DNA from: Streptomyces sennicomposti
GTDB lineage: Bacteria; Actinomycetota; Actinomycetes; Streptomycetales; Streptomycetaceae
Assembly: GCF_019890635.1 (NCBI RefSeq)
Contig: NZ_JAIOAB010000010.1
Location: 1 to 64,000 of the forward strand
DNA: 64,000 bases
Direction: 5' to 3'
Shown here: positions 44,750 to 53,348 of the stretch, in pieces
Layout: every line of letters begins with the position of its first letter
How positions within the stretch are numbered: the first letter of the stretch is position 1
The notes under the pieces: generated by a model
Database searches by the model: none
What the model saw: only the letters and a program-made list of their open reading frames with translations
What the model was told of the DNA's origin: nothing
Made by a program: the position numbers and the translations under genes

Positions 44750-46201
44750 TCAGCACGGCGGCCGCGCCCCCGTCAGCGGCCCCACCAGGGCGTCGGCATG
44801 GGCCAGCCCGCTCTCCTCGGAGATCTCCCGCAGCGTCTGCGCGCGCCGGACCGTCGCGAACACGATGCGGCCGCCGGCCTCCGCGCAGCCGTACACCGCG
44901 GGCCGCGGCAGGCTGTTGTACGCCCACGGCGTCGAGAAGTAGTAGGCCCCCGTGTCGTGCAGCACCACCAGATCGCCCTCGGCCAGCTCGGGCAGCGCCC
45001 GGTCGTGCGCGACCACGTCACCGGCGAAGCAGCAGGGACCGGCCACGTCCTGCCGCAGCACGGGCGCCCGCTTCGGGCCGCCGTCCGGCCCGTACGCCGA
45101 CGCCCGCAGCGGCCACGCCTCGGGCATGAACACCGTGCGGGTGGCGATGTGCGCCCCGGCGTGGGTGAGCGCGACCCGCCGCCCGCCCGCGTCCTTGACG
45201 TACTCCACGACCGCCGCCACGAAACCGTTCTTGGCGAGAAGGGAACGGCCGAACTCGGTGACGATCCGGTACCGCCCGCCCAGCAGCCCCGGCTCGGCGG
45301 CGTCCAGCGCGGCGACATAGTCGGCGTAGGTGGGCAGGGTCCTGTCGTCGGCGAAGTTCACCGGCAGCCCGCCGCCGAGATCGAGACTGCCGACCTGCCG
45401 CCGCCCGGCCCGCTCGTTGATCTCCTCGGCCAGCCGGTAGGCCGCGGCCAGCCCCTCGGCGATCAGCGGCAGCGGACACCCCTGCGAGCCGACATGCGCG
45501 TGCAGCCGGGTCAGCCAGGGCCGCCGTACGAAGGCCTCGACGACCCGCTCCCGGGCGCCCGGGTCGCCCAGCGCCACACCGAACTTCGAGTGCCGTGTCG
45601 CGGTGCTCATGGCCTCGATCGCCCCGCCGCCGACCTGCGGATTGACCCGCAGCCCCAGCACGGAGGCGCAGCCGGGCGGGCGCAGCGCGTCGATCCGGTC
45701 CAGTTCGTCGAGGTTGTCGGCGTTCAGCGCCACCCCGAGCGCCAGCGCCTGTGCGATCTCCTGACGCGTCTTGGCGGGCGCGTCGAGCACGATGCGCTCC
45801 GGCGGGAAACCCGCGTCCAGGGCGAGCCGCAGTTCGCCGGGACTGGCGACCTCGCAGCCCATGCCGGTCTCGCGCAGCAGCCGCAGCACCGGCACCAGGG
45901 AGCAGGCCTTCACCGCGAAGGTGTGCAGGACGTCCGGCACACGTGTGAACGCCGCGTGCAGTCCGGCGACGCTCTCGCGCACACCCCGCACGTCGATGAA
46001 CCCGGCCACCGGCTGTCCGGGGCCGAGGATGTCCTCGGCCACGGCCTGCCGCAGGACACGCTCCACGGACACATGCTTTACGGGCTCACGCTCTGCGGAC
46101 GGCGGACCGGGTGTGCCGTCGGCGGGCAGTGGGCCGAGTGCGTTCTCGACGGCCGGTAGGCCGGGTGTCGGGCCGGGTGTGCGGTCGGCGGAGGCGGGCA
46201 T
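44750..46201 (-). CDS. Fold-III PLP-dependent decarboxylase (diaminopimelate/ornithine type)
   Basis: This 483-residue enzyme has the PLP Lys98 in HTFAVKACSLVPVLRLL, the GGEVAS-like GCEVASPGEL strand, HVGSQGCPL, DLGGGLPVNF and the VTEFGRSLLA motif in place of EPGR. The partner active-site motif GPCCFAGD and DTGAYYFST also match DAP decarboxylases. Substrate may be meso-DAP or another basic amino acid. The first 45 residues are a Pro/Ala/Asp-rich extension not in LysA. GAGGAGA precedes ATG. It neighbours a PucR gene. Confidence 0.8.
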   Translation of the reverse strand: MPASADRTPGPTPGLPAVENALGPLPADGTPGPPSAEREPVKHVSVERVLRQAVAEDILGPGQPVAGFIDVRGVRESVAGLHAAFTRVPDVLHTFAVKACSLVPVLRLLRETGMGCEVASPGELRLALDAGFPPERIVLDAPAKTRQEIAQALALGVALNADNLDELDRIDALRPPGCASVLGLRVNPQVGGGAIEAMSTATRHSKFGVALGDPGARERVVEAFVRRPWLTRLHAHVGSQGCPLPLIAEGLAAAYRLAEEINERAGRRQVGSLDLGGGLPVNFADDRTLPTYADYVAALDAAEPGLLGGRYRIVTEFGRSLLAKNGFVAAVVEYVKDAGGRRVALTHAGAHIATRTVFMPEAWPLRASAYGPDGGPKRAPVLRQDVAGPCCFAGDVVAHDRALPELAEGDLVVLHDTGAYYFSTPWAYNSLPRPAVYGCAEAGGRIVFATVRRAQTLREISEESGLAHADALVGPLTGARPPC

Positions 46202-46390
46202 CTGGGGGTCTCCTCGCTCGGCGGCGGCAGTGCGGTCCCGGCCGCGCACCGTCACGCGGCCGGCGGACCGGGCACCAGCGTCGCGCCCGGCCGGCCCGGA
46301 CGTCTTCGGACCGCGCCACAAAGCCGGACCAGTCCTTCGTACACCCGCACAACACACCCGGCGGACCCGGCACGGCTCCGGCCGGGCCGG

Positions 46391-48235
46391 TCACACGGGC
46401 GGGGGAGCGGTGAGCCGGGCGGCCAGCGCGACCAGCAGCCGGGTGTCCGGATCGGCCAGGTCGATGCCGTACCGTTCGCGGACGCGCCCGAGCCGGTAGC
46501 GCAGGGTGTTGGGGTGGACGACGAGCCGCCGCGCGGCCGCCGGCACATCGCACCCGGCGTCGAGGAACGCGGCCAGCGTCCGCAGCAGCTCACCGCCCGC
46601 TGCGGCGTCCGCCCGCACGAACGTGTGCACCGGTCCCGCCCCCGACTCCCACACCGGCCGCGCAGCGTCCAGCACACGCAGGACCTCCAGCGTCGTGTCC
46701 ACCCCGGCTGGCCCGGAGTGACGCGGCGGCCGGGGCCGCCCGGCGGCCACGGCACGCGCCTCCCGCTCCCGCAGCGCCCGCACGACGAGTTCGGCCCGCT
46801 CGCGGGATTCCGCGGCCCGCACCGAGGGCAGTACGGGCCCGGCCCCCACCCACACCGGGGCGGCCCCGGTCACCGCCGCGGCCGACAGGTCCAACTCGCG
46901 GACGAGAGCGAGCACTTCCCCGGCTTCCCCGCCCGTCCCGTCCTCCTCGCCTTCGCCGTTCTCCGTCTGCGCGCCCGCCGCGCCGGTCCGCCCCTTGTCG
47001 CCGCGCCCGCGCCCTTCCGGTGTCCGCCGGCGAGACCGCCCGTCCCGCCCGGCTCGGCCGCCCTGCCCGTTCCGCCCCGGCGGTGGCGAGCCGTTCCCGC
47101 CGGGTGATGGCGGGTCGCAGACGACCAGCAGCACCAGCCGGTCCCCGTCCCGCAGCACCCCGGTGCCCGGACGCAGCGCCGCGGCCTGCAGCGCCAGCAC
47201 GTCCAGCGCCCGGTCGGCGACCGCCGCGCCGGCCCGGCGCTCGGCCACGACGACCGCGCACGCCGTGTCCGGCGACAGACCCAGCGACCAGGCGTGCGTA
47301 CGCCGGTGACCGGAGCCCTCCAGCAGCCCCCGCAGCGCCGACTCCCGGCGCCGTGCCGTCCCGCTCTCCCGCAGCCGCTCGCCGACCAGCAGCGGAGCCG
47401 CCAGGCCCGCCGCCGCCCGCAGATGGGCGGCGGCGTCGGAAGCCAGCGCGCCGCCGTCCGCCGCCGCCCAGATCGAGCCCAGCACCTCCCGCCCGCCGCG
47501 CACCGCGACCACCAGCCGTTCGGGCCCGTCCGCGTCAGCCGGCCGGTGGATCACCTCCGGCGAGGTCCACAGCGCGCGCAGCAGACCGCTGTGCCGCAGC
47601 TCGGCGACCCGCCACGCGGGCACCCGGCCGCCCAGGATCGTGGTGCGGCGCAGCGGATCGGCCTCCTCACCCGTCGCGGAGTGGGCCAGGACCCGCAGCC
47701 GGGTGTCCTCGATGGTGATGGAGCCACCCACCCGGGCGGCCACCTGAGCGGCGAGCGAGGCGAGCGAGAAGACCTCCTCGCTCACCTCGGCGACCCCGCC
47801 GTCCGGGCCGGGCCGCCCGGCGACGGCGTAGGCCAGGGCGCTGCGCAGCAACGCGGCCACCTGGCCCCAGTCGGCGCCCTCGGCGCGGGCGAGCAGGGCG
47901 ACGCCGGTCTCCTCGGCCGCCGCGACCAACTCCGCCCGCACACCGGGCTCGTGGGCAGGCACGCCGCCCAGGACGACGGCACGGGCCCCGCGCCGTGCCG
48001 CCCGCCGGACGGTCGCGGGCACGGCGGGCGCGCCGACGGCCAGCAGCAGCGCATGCCCCCGCCCCGGCCCCAAGTCGTCGAAGCCCACGGCGACATGACC
48101 GACGGCGGCGTCCGCTCCGGCCGGCGCGCACAGCAGCCGTACGGCCTCCCCGTCGTCGAAGGACAGCAGGGCGCGCAGACTCGCGGTCCCCGCGCCCCCG
48201 CCGAGGGGCCCGGCGCCCCGCGCCCCGCCGTCCAT
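46391..48235 (-). CDS. PucR family transcriptional regulator
   Basis: The 614-residue protein has a PucR-type N-terminal domain (about 17-150), a GAF-like middle and the C-terminal helix-turn-helix: LVVHPNTLRYRLGRVRERYGIDLADPDTRLLVALAAR (about 572-608). A long Gly/Arg/Glu-rich insert (about 385-445) is unusual and probably disordered. PucR proteins regulate purine, amino acid or stress genes in response to small ligands. GGGAGGA precedes ATG 48235; an in-frame ATG at 48301 is less well supported. It probably controls the decarboxylase downstream. Confidence 0.82.
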   Translation of the reverse strand: MDGGARGAGPLGGGAGTASLRALLSFDDGEAVRLLCAPAGADAAVGHVAVGFDDLGPGRGHALLLAVGAPAVPATVRRAARRGARAVVLGGVPAHEPGVRAELVAAAEETGVALLARAEGADWGQVAALLRSALAYAVAGRPGPDGGVAEVSEEVFSLASLAAQVAARVGGSITIEDTRLRVLAHSATGEEADPLRRTTILGGRVPAWRVAELRHSGLLRALWTSPEVIHRPADADGPERLVVAVRGGREVLGSIWAAADGGALASDAAAHLRAAAGLAAPLLVGERLRESGTARRRESALRGLLEGSGHRRTHAWSLGLSPDTACAVVVAERRAGAAVADRALDVLALQAAALRPGTGVLRDGDRLVLLVVCDPPSPGGNGSPPPGRNGQGGRAGRDGRSRRRTPEGRGRGDKGRTGAAGAQTENGEGEEDGTGGEAGEVLALVRELDLSAAAVTGAAPVWVGAGPVLPSVRAAESRERAELVVRALREREARAVAAGRPRPPRHSGPAGVDTTLEVLRVLDAARPVWESGAGPVHTFVRADAAAGGELLRTLAAFLDAGCDVPAAARRLVVHPNTLRYRLGRVRERYGIDLADPDTRLLVALAARLTAPPPV

Positions 48236-48332
48236 CAGCCGTCCTCCCCGCGCCCGCCCTCGCCCCGAGTCCGCGGCGACCTTCGTCGCCATCGCCGCCA
48301 TCGTCGCAGACGGGGCGCGCCCGGCGGAGCGG

Positions 48333-49253
48333 TCAGGCCAGGCCGCCCAGCGCCTCCCAGGTGCGCAACCGGTCCTCCGGCCCGCCGAGTTCGCTCGCGG
48401 AGACGACGACCTGGGTCGCGCCGGCGTCGCGGTAGCGGCGGACCGTGTCGGCGAGGTGCTTCTCGTCGCCGATGGCCGCGAGGTCCACGGGGTGGGAGAC
48501 GCCGGACTGCTCGATCACCCGGGCGTAGGAGGGGATCTGCTGGTAGAAGCCGAGCGCCTCGTGGGCGGCGGCGCGGACCCGGTCGGGGTCGGAGGTGACG
48601 ACGCCGGGCACGAAGGCGACCACGCGCGGCGCGGGCCGCCCGGCCTCCTCGGCGGCCCGGGCGACGGCCGGGACGATGTGCTCCTCCAGGGCGCGCGGGC
48701 CGGCGAGGTAGGGCAGGATGCCGTCGGCGAGGCGCCCGCTGACCCGCAGCGCCTGCGGGCCCATCGCGGCCACCAGCAGCGGCACGGGGGGTTCGGCGCC
48801 GGGCACGGACGCGGGCAGCGGAGTGCGCGCGGTGAGCAGTTCGCCCTCGAACCCGGCGCGGCCGGTCTCGGTCAACTGGCGCAGCGCGGTGAGGAATTCG
48901 CGCAGCCGGGCGACCGGTCGCTCGAAGGGCAGCCCGAAGGCGCCCTCCGTGAACAGTTTGGTGCCGAGGGCGAGCCCGAGATGGTAGCGGCCCCCGGTGG
49001 CGGCCTGCACGGTCTGCGCCTGGCTGTTGACGAGCAGCGGATGCCGGCCGAACACCGGGAGCGCGGACGTGCCGAGGTGGATGTCGGGCACCTCGCGGCC
49101 GACGATCGCGGCGATCGTCGGCGAGTCGTAGCCGAAGGTCTGGCCGAACCAGAGGGATGTGAGTCCGGACGCCCGCGCTTCACGCGCCTGGCGCACCACC
49201 TCCTCGACGAGCAAGGGGGATCCGGTCGTGTCGATGGTCGCTCCCACAGTCAT
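48333..49253 (-). CDS. LLM class flavin-dependent oxidoreductase (F420-type)
   Basis: This 306-residue luciferase-like monooxygenase domain has EEVVRQAREARASGLTSLWFGQTF at its start, IHLGTSALPVFGRHPLLVNSQAQTVQAATGGRYHLGLALG and a G-rich LADGILPYLAGP loop. The pattern fits the F420-dependent LLM subfamily of actinobacteria. Its substrate is unknown. It lies 97 bases upstream of the PucR gene start on the same strand. Confidence 0.85.
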   Translation of the reverse strand: MTVGATIDTTGSPLLVEEVVRQAREARASGLTSLWFGQTFGYDSPTIAAIVGREVPDIHLGTSALPVFGRHPLLVNSQAQTVQAATGGRYHLGLALGTKLFTEGAFGLPFERPVARLREFLTALRQLTETGRAGFEGELLTARTPLPASVPGAEPPVPLLVAAMGPQALRVSGRLADGILPYLAGPRALEEHIVPAVARAAEEAGRPAPRVVAFVPGVVTSDPDRVRAAAHEALGFYQQIPSYARVIEQSGVSHPVDLAAIGDEKHLADTVRRYRDAGATQVVVSASELGGPEDRLRTWEALGGLA

Positions 49254-49334
49254 GCCGGTACAACGCCCTCGCGCGACAGCGGGATTCCACCGCCAACATG
49301 AACAGTGTGTGTCGGCGCACGGCACCGGACGCGC

Positions 49335-49375
49335 GGAACGGGCCGCCCCGGGGGCGGAGGGGAGCGGCCCGTTCC
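49335..49375 (-). terminator. Hairpin downstream of the MFS gene
   Basis: GGAACGGGCCGC (49335-49346) pairs with GCGGCCCGTTCC (49364-49375). It lies after the minus-strand MFS stop and before the LLM gene. Confidence 0.6.
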
Positions 49376-49417
49376 CGTGGGCGCCGCGACCCGTGGAACG
49401 CGTCACGGACGGCACAC

Positions 49418-49477
49418 GCCACCGGACAGCGCGCCACCGGACAGCGCGCCACCGGGCGGCGCGCGTCCGGGCGGCGC
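49418..49477. repeat. Four tandem 15-bp units
   Basis: GCCACCGGACAGCGC is repeated at 49418 and 49433, with diverged copies at 49448 and 49463. It lies beside the stop codon of the MFS gene. Confidence 0.75.
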
Positions 49478-49483
49478 GCGTGT

Positions 49484-51031
49484 TCAGGCCGGGCGGCGGC
49501 GCGCCGTCATCACACCGGCGGCCACCGCGGTGGCCGCCAGCAGCACGGCCGCGACGCCGAGGGCGTGCTCGGCCGCGGCGCGCGGAGTGCCGGCCGCGCC
49601 GAGGTAGACCCCGCCGACGAGGGCGACGCCGAGGGTTCCGCCGAGCTGCTGGACGGCGTTGAGCAACCCGGCCGCGGAACCGGTCTCCTGCGGCCCGACG
49701 GCGCCCAGCGCGGCGGTGAAGAACGGCGGCGTGAACAGCCCGGCGCCCAGCCCCGTCAGCGCCAGGGCGAACGGCAGGCCGCGCGGGTAGGCGCCGGGAG
49801 CGGCGGCCGCGTAGGCGAGCGCGGCGCCGGCCAGTCCGCAGGCGAAGGCGGCGACACCGGCGTGCAGGACCCGGGCGCCGTAGCGGGGGACCAGGTGCGA
49901 ACCGGCGGCCCAGGAGGCGACGGCCAGCCCCGTGGACCAGGGCAGCAGGGTGAGTCCGGCGGCCAGCGGACCGTGGCGCAGGCCGAGTTCGAGATGGAGC
50001 ACGACCGCGGTCATCACCCCGTTCATGACCGTGAAGAACAGCGTGGACGTGACCAGGGCCGCCGGGAAGACGCGGCCGCGCAGCAGCGCGGGTTCGATCA
50101 GCGGGGCCCCGCCACGGCGGGCGGCACGCCGCTGCTGGACGACGAACACCCCCAGCACGGCGGCGCCCACGGCCGCGGTCGCCCACGCGATGGGCCCGGG
50201 ACGGCCGGTGGCCAGCGGACACACGACCAGCGCGGTGCCGAGCACGGCCGGCGCGGTGCCCGCCGGGTCCAGCCGCGGACGCACGGGAGCGCGGTCCTCG
50301 CGCAGCCGGGGCGCGGCGGCCAGGACGGCGACCGCGAGGGGCAGGTTGACGAGGAAGACGGCGCGCCAGGACAGGCCGAACGGGTCGGCGTGGGTGAGGA
50401 CGCCGCCGAGCGCGGGCCCCGCGACGGCGGACAGCCCCATGACCGGACCGATCATGCCCAGCGCCTTCGACGTCTCCGCACCCGTGAACATGGCGCGGAT
50501 CAGCCCGAACGTCTGCGGGACGATGGCCGCGGCGGCGGCTCCCTGCACGGCGCGCAGCGCGATGAGCACCGCGGCGGTCGGCGCGAGCGCGCACGCCAGC
50601 GAGGCCACGGCGAACGCGGCGACCCCGACGCGGAACACGCGTTTGCGGCCGTGGATGTCGCCGAGCCGGGCGCATGTCAGCAGCCCGAGCGCGAACGTGA
50701 GGGTGTACGAGGCGCTGAACCACGGAATGGTGGTCTCCGCCCCGCCGAGACCTATGTGGACGACGGGTGCGGCCACCTGGACGATCGTGGCGTCGAGCAG
50801 ATTCATGGCCTCGGCCGCGAGGAGCGCGGCGAGCGCGATCCAGCGCCACGGGTACGGCGCGGACGCGCCACCGGAGACCTCCGCCGCACCCGGCGTACCG
50901 GCTCCGACACCGACACCGGCTCCGGCTCCGGCTCCGACACCGATACCGACGTCGGCGTCGGCGGATGCGCGGTCGGTGCGGGCCGCCCCGTCGGGCCGTA
51001 CGGTTCGGTGGATCCGGTCGGTGCGAGACAT
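49484..51031 (-). CDS. DHA2-type MFS drug exporter
   Basis: This 515-residue protein has a Gly/Ala/Val-rich low-complexity N-terminus (about 20-55) and then 14 membrane helices with the motif-C region GPVMGLSAVAGPALGGVLTH and motif-A GDIHGRKRVFR. It likely exports a drug or metabolite with proton influx. The Gly/Ala/Val repeat is encoded by short CCGGCTCCGACACCG-type repeats near 50900-50945. It is divergent from an AsnC-type regulator that may control it. Confidence 0.85.
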   Translation of the reverse strand: MSRTDRIHRTVRPDGAARTDRASADADVGIGVGAGAGAGVGVGAGTPGAAEVSGGASAPYPWRWIALAALLAAEAMNLLDATIVQVAAPVVHIGLGGAETTIPWFSASYTLTFALGLLTCARLGDIHGRKRVFRVGVAAFAVASLACALAPTAAVLIALRAVQGAAAAAIVPQTFGLIRAMFTGAETSKALGMIGPVMGLSAVAGPALGGVLTHADPFGLSWRAVFLVNLPLAVAVLAAAPRLREDRAPVRPRLDPAGTAPAVLGTALVVCPLATGRPGPIAWATAAVGAAVLGVFVVQQRRAARRGGAPLIEPALLRGRVFPAALVTSTLFFTVMNGVMTAVVLHLELGLRHGPLAAGLTLLPWSTGLAVASWAAGSHLVPRYGARVLHAGVAAFACGLAGAALAYAAAAPGAYPRGLPFALALTGLGAGLFTPPFFTAALGAVGPQETGSAAGLLNAVQQLGGTLGVALVGGVYLGAAGTPRAAAEHALGVAAVLLAATAVAAGVMTARRRPA

Positions 51032-51138
51032 GCGGTCCCCCTGGGAATCGGATGGTGGACAAGCCGGAGCCACACCGTGCCCGCCCGCCCCGACGGCGTT
51101 CCATTTCCGCGCGCCGAACAGTCGATAACTTCCATCAA

Positions 51139-51145
51139 GGCGCGC
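51139..51145. promoter_or_regulatory. Paired GCGCGCC/GGCGCGC arms in the MFS-AsnC divergent promoter
   Basis: GCGCGCC (51109-51115) and GGCGCGC (51139-51145) form arms of a 37-bp dyad around an AT-richer centre in the MFS-AsnC divergon. It may be the AsnC operator. Confidence 0.35.
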
Positions 51146-51151
51146 TACTGT
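51146..51151 (+). promoter_or_regulatory. Candidate -10 of a leaderless AsnC transcript
   Basis: TACTGT at 51146-51151 is seven bases before ATG 51159; no Shine-Dalgarno is present. Confidence 0.45.
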
Positions 51152-51158
51152 GCCGGAT

Positions 51159-52157
51159 ATGCTCGCACTGGACGATCTGGACCGAGGCATCATCCACGCC
51201 CTCCAAGTGGACGCCCGCGCCCCCTTCACCCTCGTCGCCGAGGTGCTCGGCTCCTCGACGCAGACCGTCGTCCGCCGCTACCGACGCCTGCGCGCCCAGG
51301 CCGGCCTGCGGGTGGTGACCCTCCCGACACCGCGCAGCGCGGGCACCCACCAGTGGTTCGTACGGCTGACGGCCGCGACGCGCAGCGCCCACGACATCGC
51401 CGTGGCGCTCGCCCGCCGCCCGGACACCTCCTGGGTACGGCTGACCTCCGGCGGCACCGAGATCGTCGCGATCATCCACACCGCGCCCACCGGACCGGAC
51501 GAGCACGCGCTGCTGCTGCGCGACATCCCCCGCACCGCCGGGATCACCTCCGTCTCGGCGCACCACCTGCTGCACACGTATCTCGGCGGGCCGACCGCAT
51601 GGCGGGGGAGGGTGAACGTCCTGGACGAGGACCAGCAGGCCCGGCTGCGTACCGAACGCGACGGAACGGCCGCGACGGGCCGCGACCCGGCTCGCGCTGA
51701 GGGGGAGCCGTACCTGCTCACCGACGCGGACCGGACGCTGCTCGCGGCTCTCCGCGAGGACGCGCGGGCCGGCTACGCCGACCTGGCCGCCGCGACCGGG
51801 ACGTCACCGGCCACGGTGGCGCGCCGGCTCGCCGAACTGCGCTCCCGCGACGCGCTGTTCTTCGACGTGGACATCGAACCCGCGCTGCTCGGCATCACGG
51901 TGTCGGCACTGCTGTGGATGCAGGTGGCGCCGGCCCACCTGGAGACCGTCGCGACCGCGCTGACCGGTCACGAGGAACTGGCCCTGGTCGCGGCGACCAC
52001 CGGACCGGCCAACCTGGTCGCACACGCGCTGTGCCGGGACGCGGAGGCCCTGCACGCCTATCTGACCCGGCGTGTGGCCTGGGAATCGGTGGCACGTCTC
52101 GAGACGGCCCCGGTGCTGCGGACGTACAAGGCGGCGGTCACCCTGCGCAGCCCCTGA
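51159..52157 (+). CDS. Tandem Lrp/AsnC family regulator
   Basis: The 332-residue protein contains two Lrp-like units: a first AsnC helix-turn-helix (LALDDLDRGIIHALQVDARAPFTLVAEVLGSSTQTVVRRYRRL, 2-45) with ligand domain, and a second (LTDADRTLLAALREDARAGYADLAAATGTSPATVARRLAEL, about 187-228) with its own. Tandem Lrp proteins are known in Streptomyces and sense amino acids. The start is probably leaderless. It likely controls the divergent MFS gene. Confidence 0.85.
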   Translation: MLALDDLDRGIIHALQVDARAPFTLVAEVLGSSTQTVVRRYRRLRAQAGLRVVTLPTPRSAGTHQWFVRLTAATRSAHDIAVALARRPDTSWVRLTSGGTEIVAIIHTAPTGPDEHALLLRDIPRTAGITSVSAHHLLHTYLGGPTAWRGRVNVLDEDQQARLRTERDGTAATGRDPARAEGEPYLLTDADRTLLAALREDARAGYADLAAATGTSPATVARRLAELRSRDALFFDVDIEPALLGITVSALLWMQVAPAHLETVATALTGHEELALVAATTGPANLVAHALCRDAEALHAYLTRRVAWESVARLETAPVLRTYKAAVTLRSP

Positions 52158-52192
52158 CGGCCGCACGGCCGATGCTCTGACCTCGGCACGGC

Positions 52193-52223
52193 CGACGGCC
52201 CGGCGGACACCGCCGGGCCGTCG
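52193..52223. terminator. Hairpin between convergent genes
   Basis: A 14-bp stem (52193-52206 with 52210-52223) with outer arms CGACGGCCCGG and CCGGGCCGTCG closes a three-base loop. It is 36 bases after the AsnC stop. Confidence 0.7.
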
Positions 52224-52254
52224 AAGGGCCGTACCGCGACGCGCCGACGGCGCG

Positions 52255-52470
52255 CTAACCGGCTTCCCGCTCCATGACGCGCCGCGCCGCCTCGGCCTCC
52301 GCCGCCGACGGGGACAGCTCGTCGAGGGTGTCCAGCTCGTCGTCCGCCTCGAGTTCGCGCTCCCAGGCCGCCGCGAGCCGCTCCTGCTCCTCACGCGGCC
52401 CGGCGGCGACGGTGTCCCGGTGCTCCGGGTCGAGGGCCGCCAGGAATCGTCCGACCGGGTCCGTCGGCAT
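52255..52470 (-). CDS. Small acidic hypothetical protein
   Basis: A 71-residue acidic protein (MPTDPVGRFLAALDPEHRD, then many Glu and Ala) with no membrane segment. ATG 52470 has an AAGGAG site. It lies 26 bases after the sortase stop, so probably cotranscribed. No family recognised. Confidence 0.6.
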   Translation of the reverse strand: MPTDPVGRFLAALDPEHRDTVAAGPREEQERLAAAWERELEADDELDTLDELSPSAAEAEAARRVMEREAG

Positions 52471-52496
52471 GCTGTGCTCCTTGTCGCCGGGAAGGG

Positions 52497-53195
52497 TCAC
52501 TCGGCCGGCTCCGTGGAGTCGAGGTGAGCGAACACCACCAGGTTGGCCTCGTAGTCCTGCGCGGTGCGGTCGTAGGGCCCACCGCAGGTGATCAGACGCA
52601 GTTCCGCGTCGGGGGTGTCGGCGTAGACCTCGTCGTCGGGGAAGTCGGCCTTGCTGAAGGTGTCCAGGGCGTCGACCTTGAAGTTGGCGACGGTGCCGTC
52701 CGCCCGCGTGATGTCGATGTCGCTGCCGGGCTCCAGCGTCGACAGGCCGGCGAAGACCGCGGGGCCGGTCTTCGTGTCGACATGGCCCACGACGATCGAC
52801 GCGCCGCGTTCACCCGGCGACACACCGCCCTGGAACCAGCCGACCAGATTGGTGTCGTCGGCCGGCGGCGCGTTGAGCTGTCCCGAGGTGCCGATCGACA
52901 GATTGGTGAACGGCGCGTCCACGCCGATGTCCGGGATCGAGATCCGCTTGGGCTCCGACCGGGGCAGCGCCGGGCCGTCGGGACTCGCGGAGGCCTTCGG
53001 CCGCGGGGCCGCCGAGGCGACCGTCTTGGGGCGGGCCGGATACGGCAGACTCGCCTGCGTGGTGGTGCCGAGTGAGTTGTGGATGAGCACGAGCCCCAGT
53101 CCGACCGCCGCCGCGGGCCACAGCAGCCGACGTCGGTGAGGACCCCTGTGCCTGGTCCCGGACTGCTCGTTCTGGGACGGCTGCTGCACGGACAT
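52497..53195 (-). CDS. Class F sortase
   Basis: This 232-residue protein has an N-terminal basic anchor (RRRLLWPAAAVGLGLVLIHNSLG, 21-43), a Pro/Ala linker and a sortase beta-barrel. The catalytic residues are His138 (VVGHVDTKTG), Cys204 (LITCGG) and Arg210 (GGPYDRTAQDYEANLVVFA). Class F sortases attach surface proteins to the cell wall in actinobacteria. It is 153 bases downstream of the gene for a secreted repetitive protein whose C-terminus looks like a sorting tail, its likely substrate. Confidence 0.92.
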   Translation of the reverse strand: MSVQQPSQNEQSGTRHRGPHRRRLLWPAAAVGLGLVLIHNSLGTTTQASLPYPARPKTVASAAPRPKASASPDGPALPRSEPKRISIPDIGVDAPFTNLSIGTSGQLNAPPADDTNLVGWFQGGVSPGERGASIVVGHVDTKTGPAVFAGLSTLEPGSDIDITRADGTVANFKVDALDTFSKADFPDDEVYADTPDAELRLITCGGPYDRTAQDYEANLVVFAHLDSTEPAE

Positions 53196-53348
53196 GCTCG
53201 GTGCCTTTCATGAACCGGTGGTGATGGGGATGGCTGCGGGCCGGCGGACACTTCGTCGCCTCGGCCCCTGCCACGCTCCGGGCGTGTCGCCCGGAGCGCG
53301 CGGGGCTACGGAACCCGCGACAGCGGTGCGTGGCCGACCGGAGACCGG

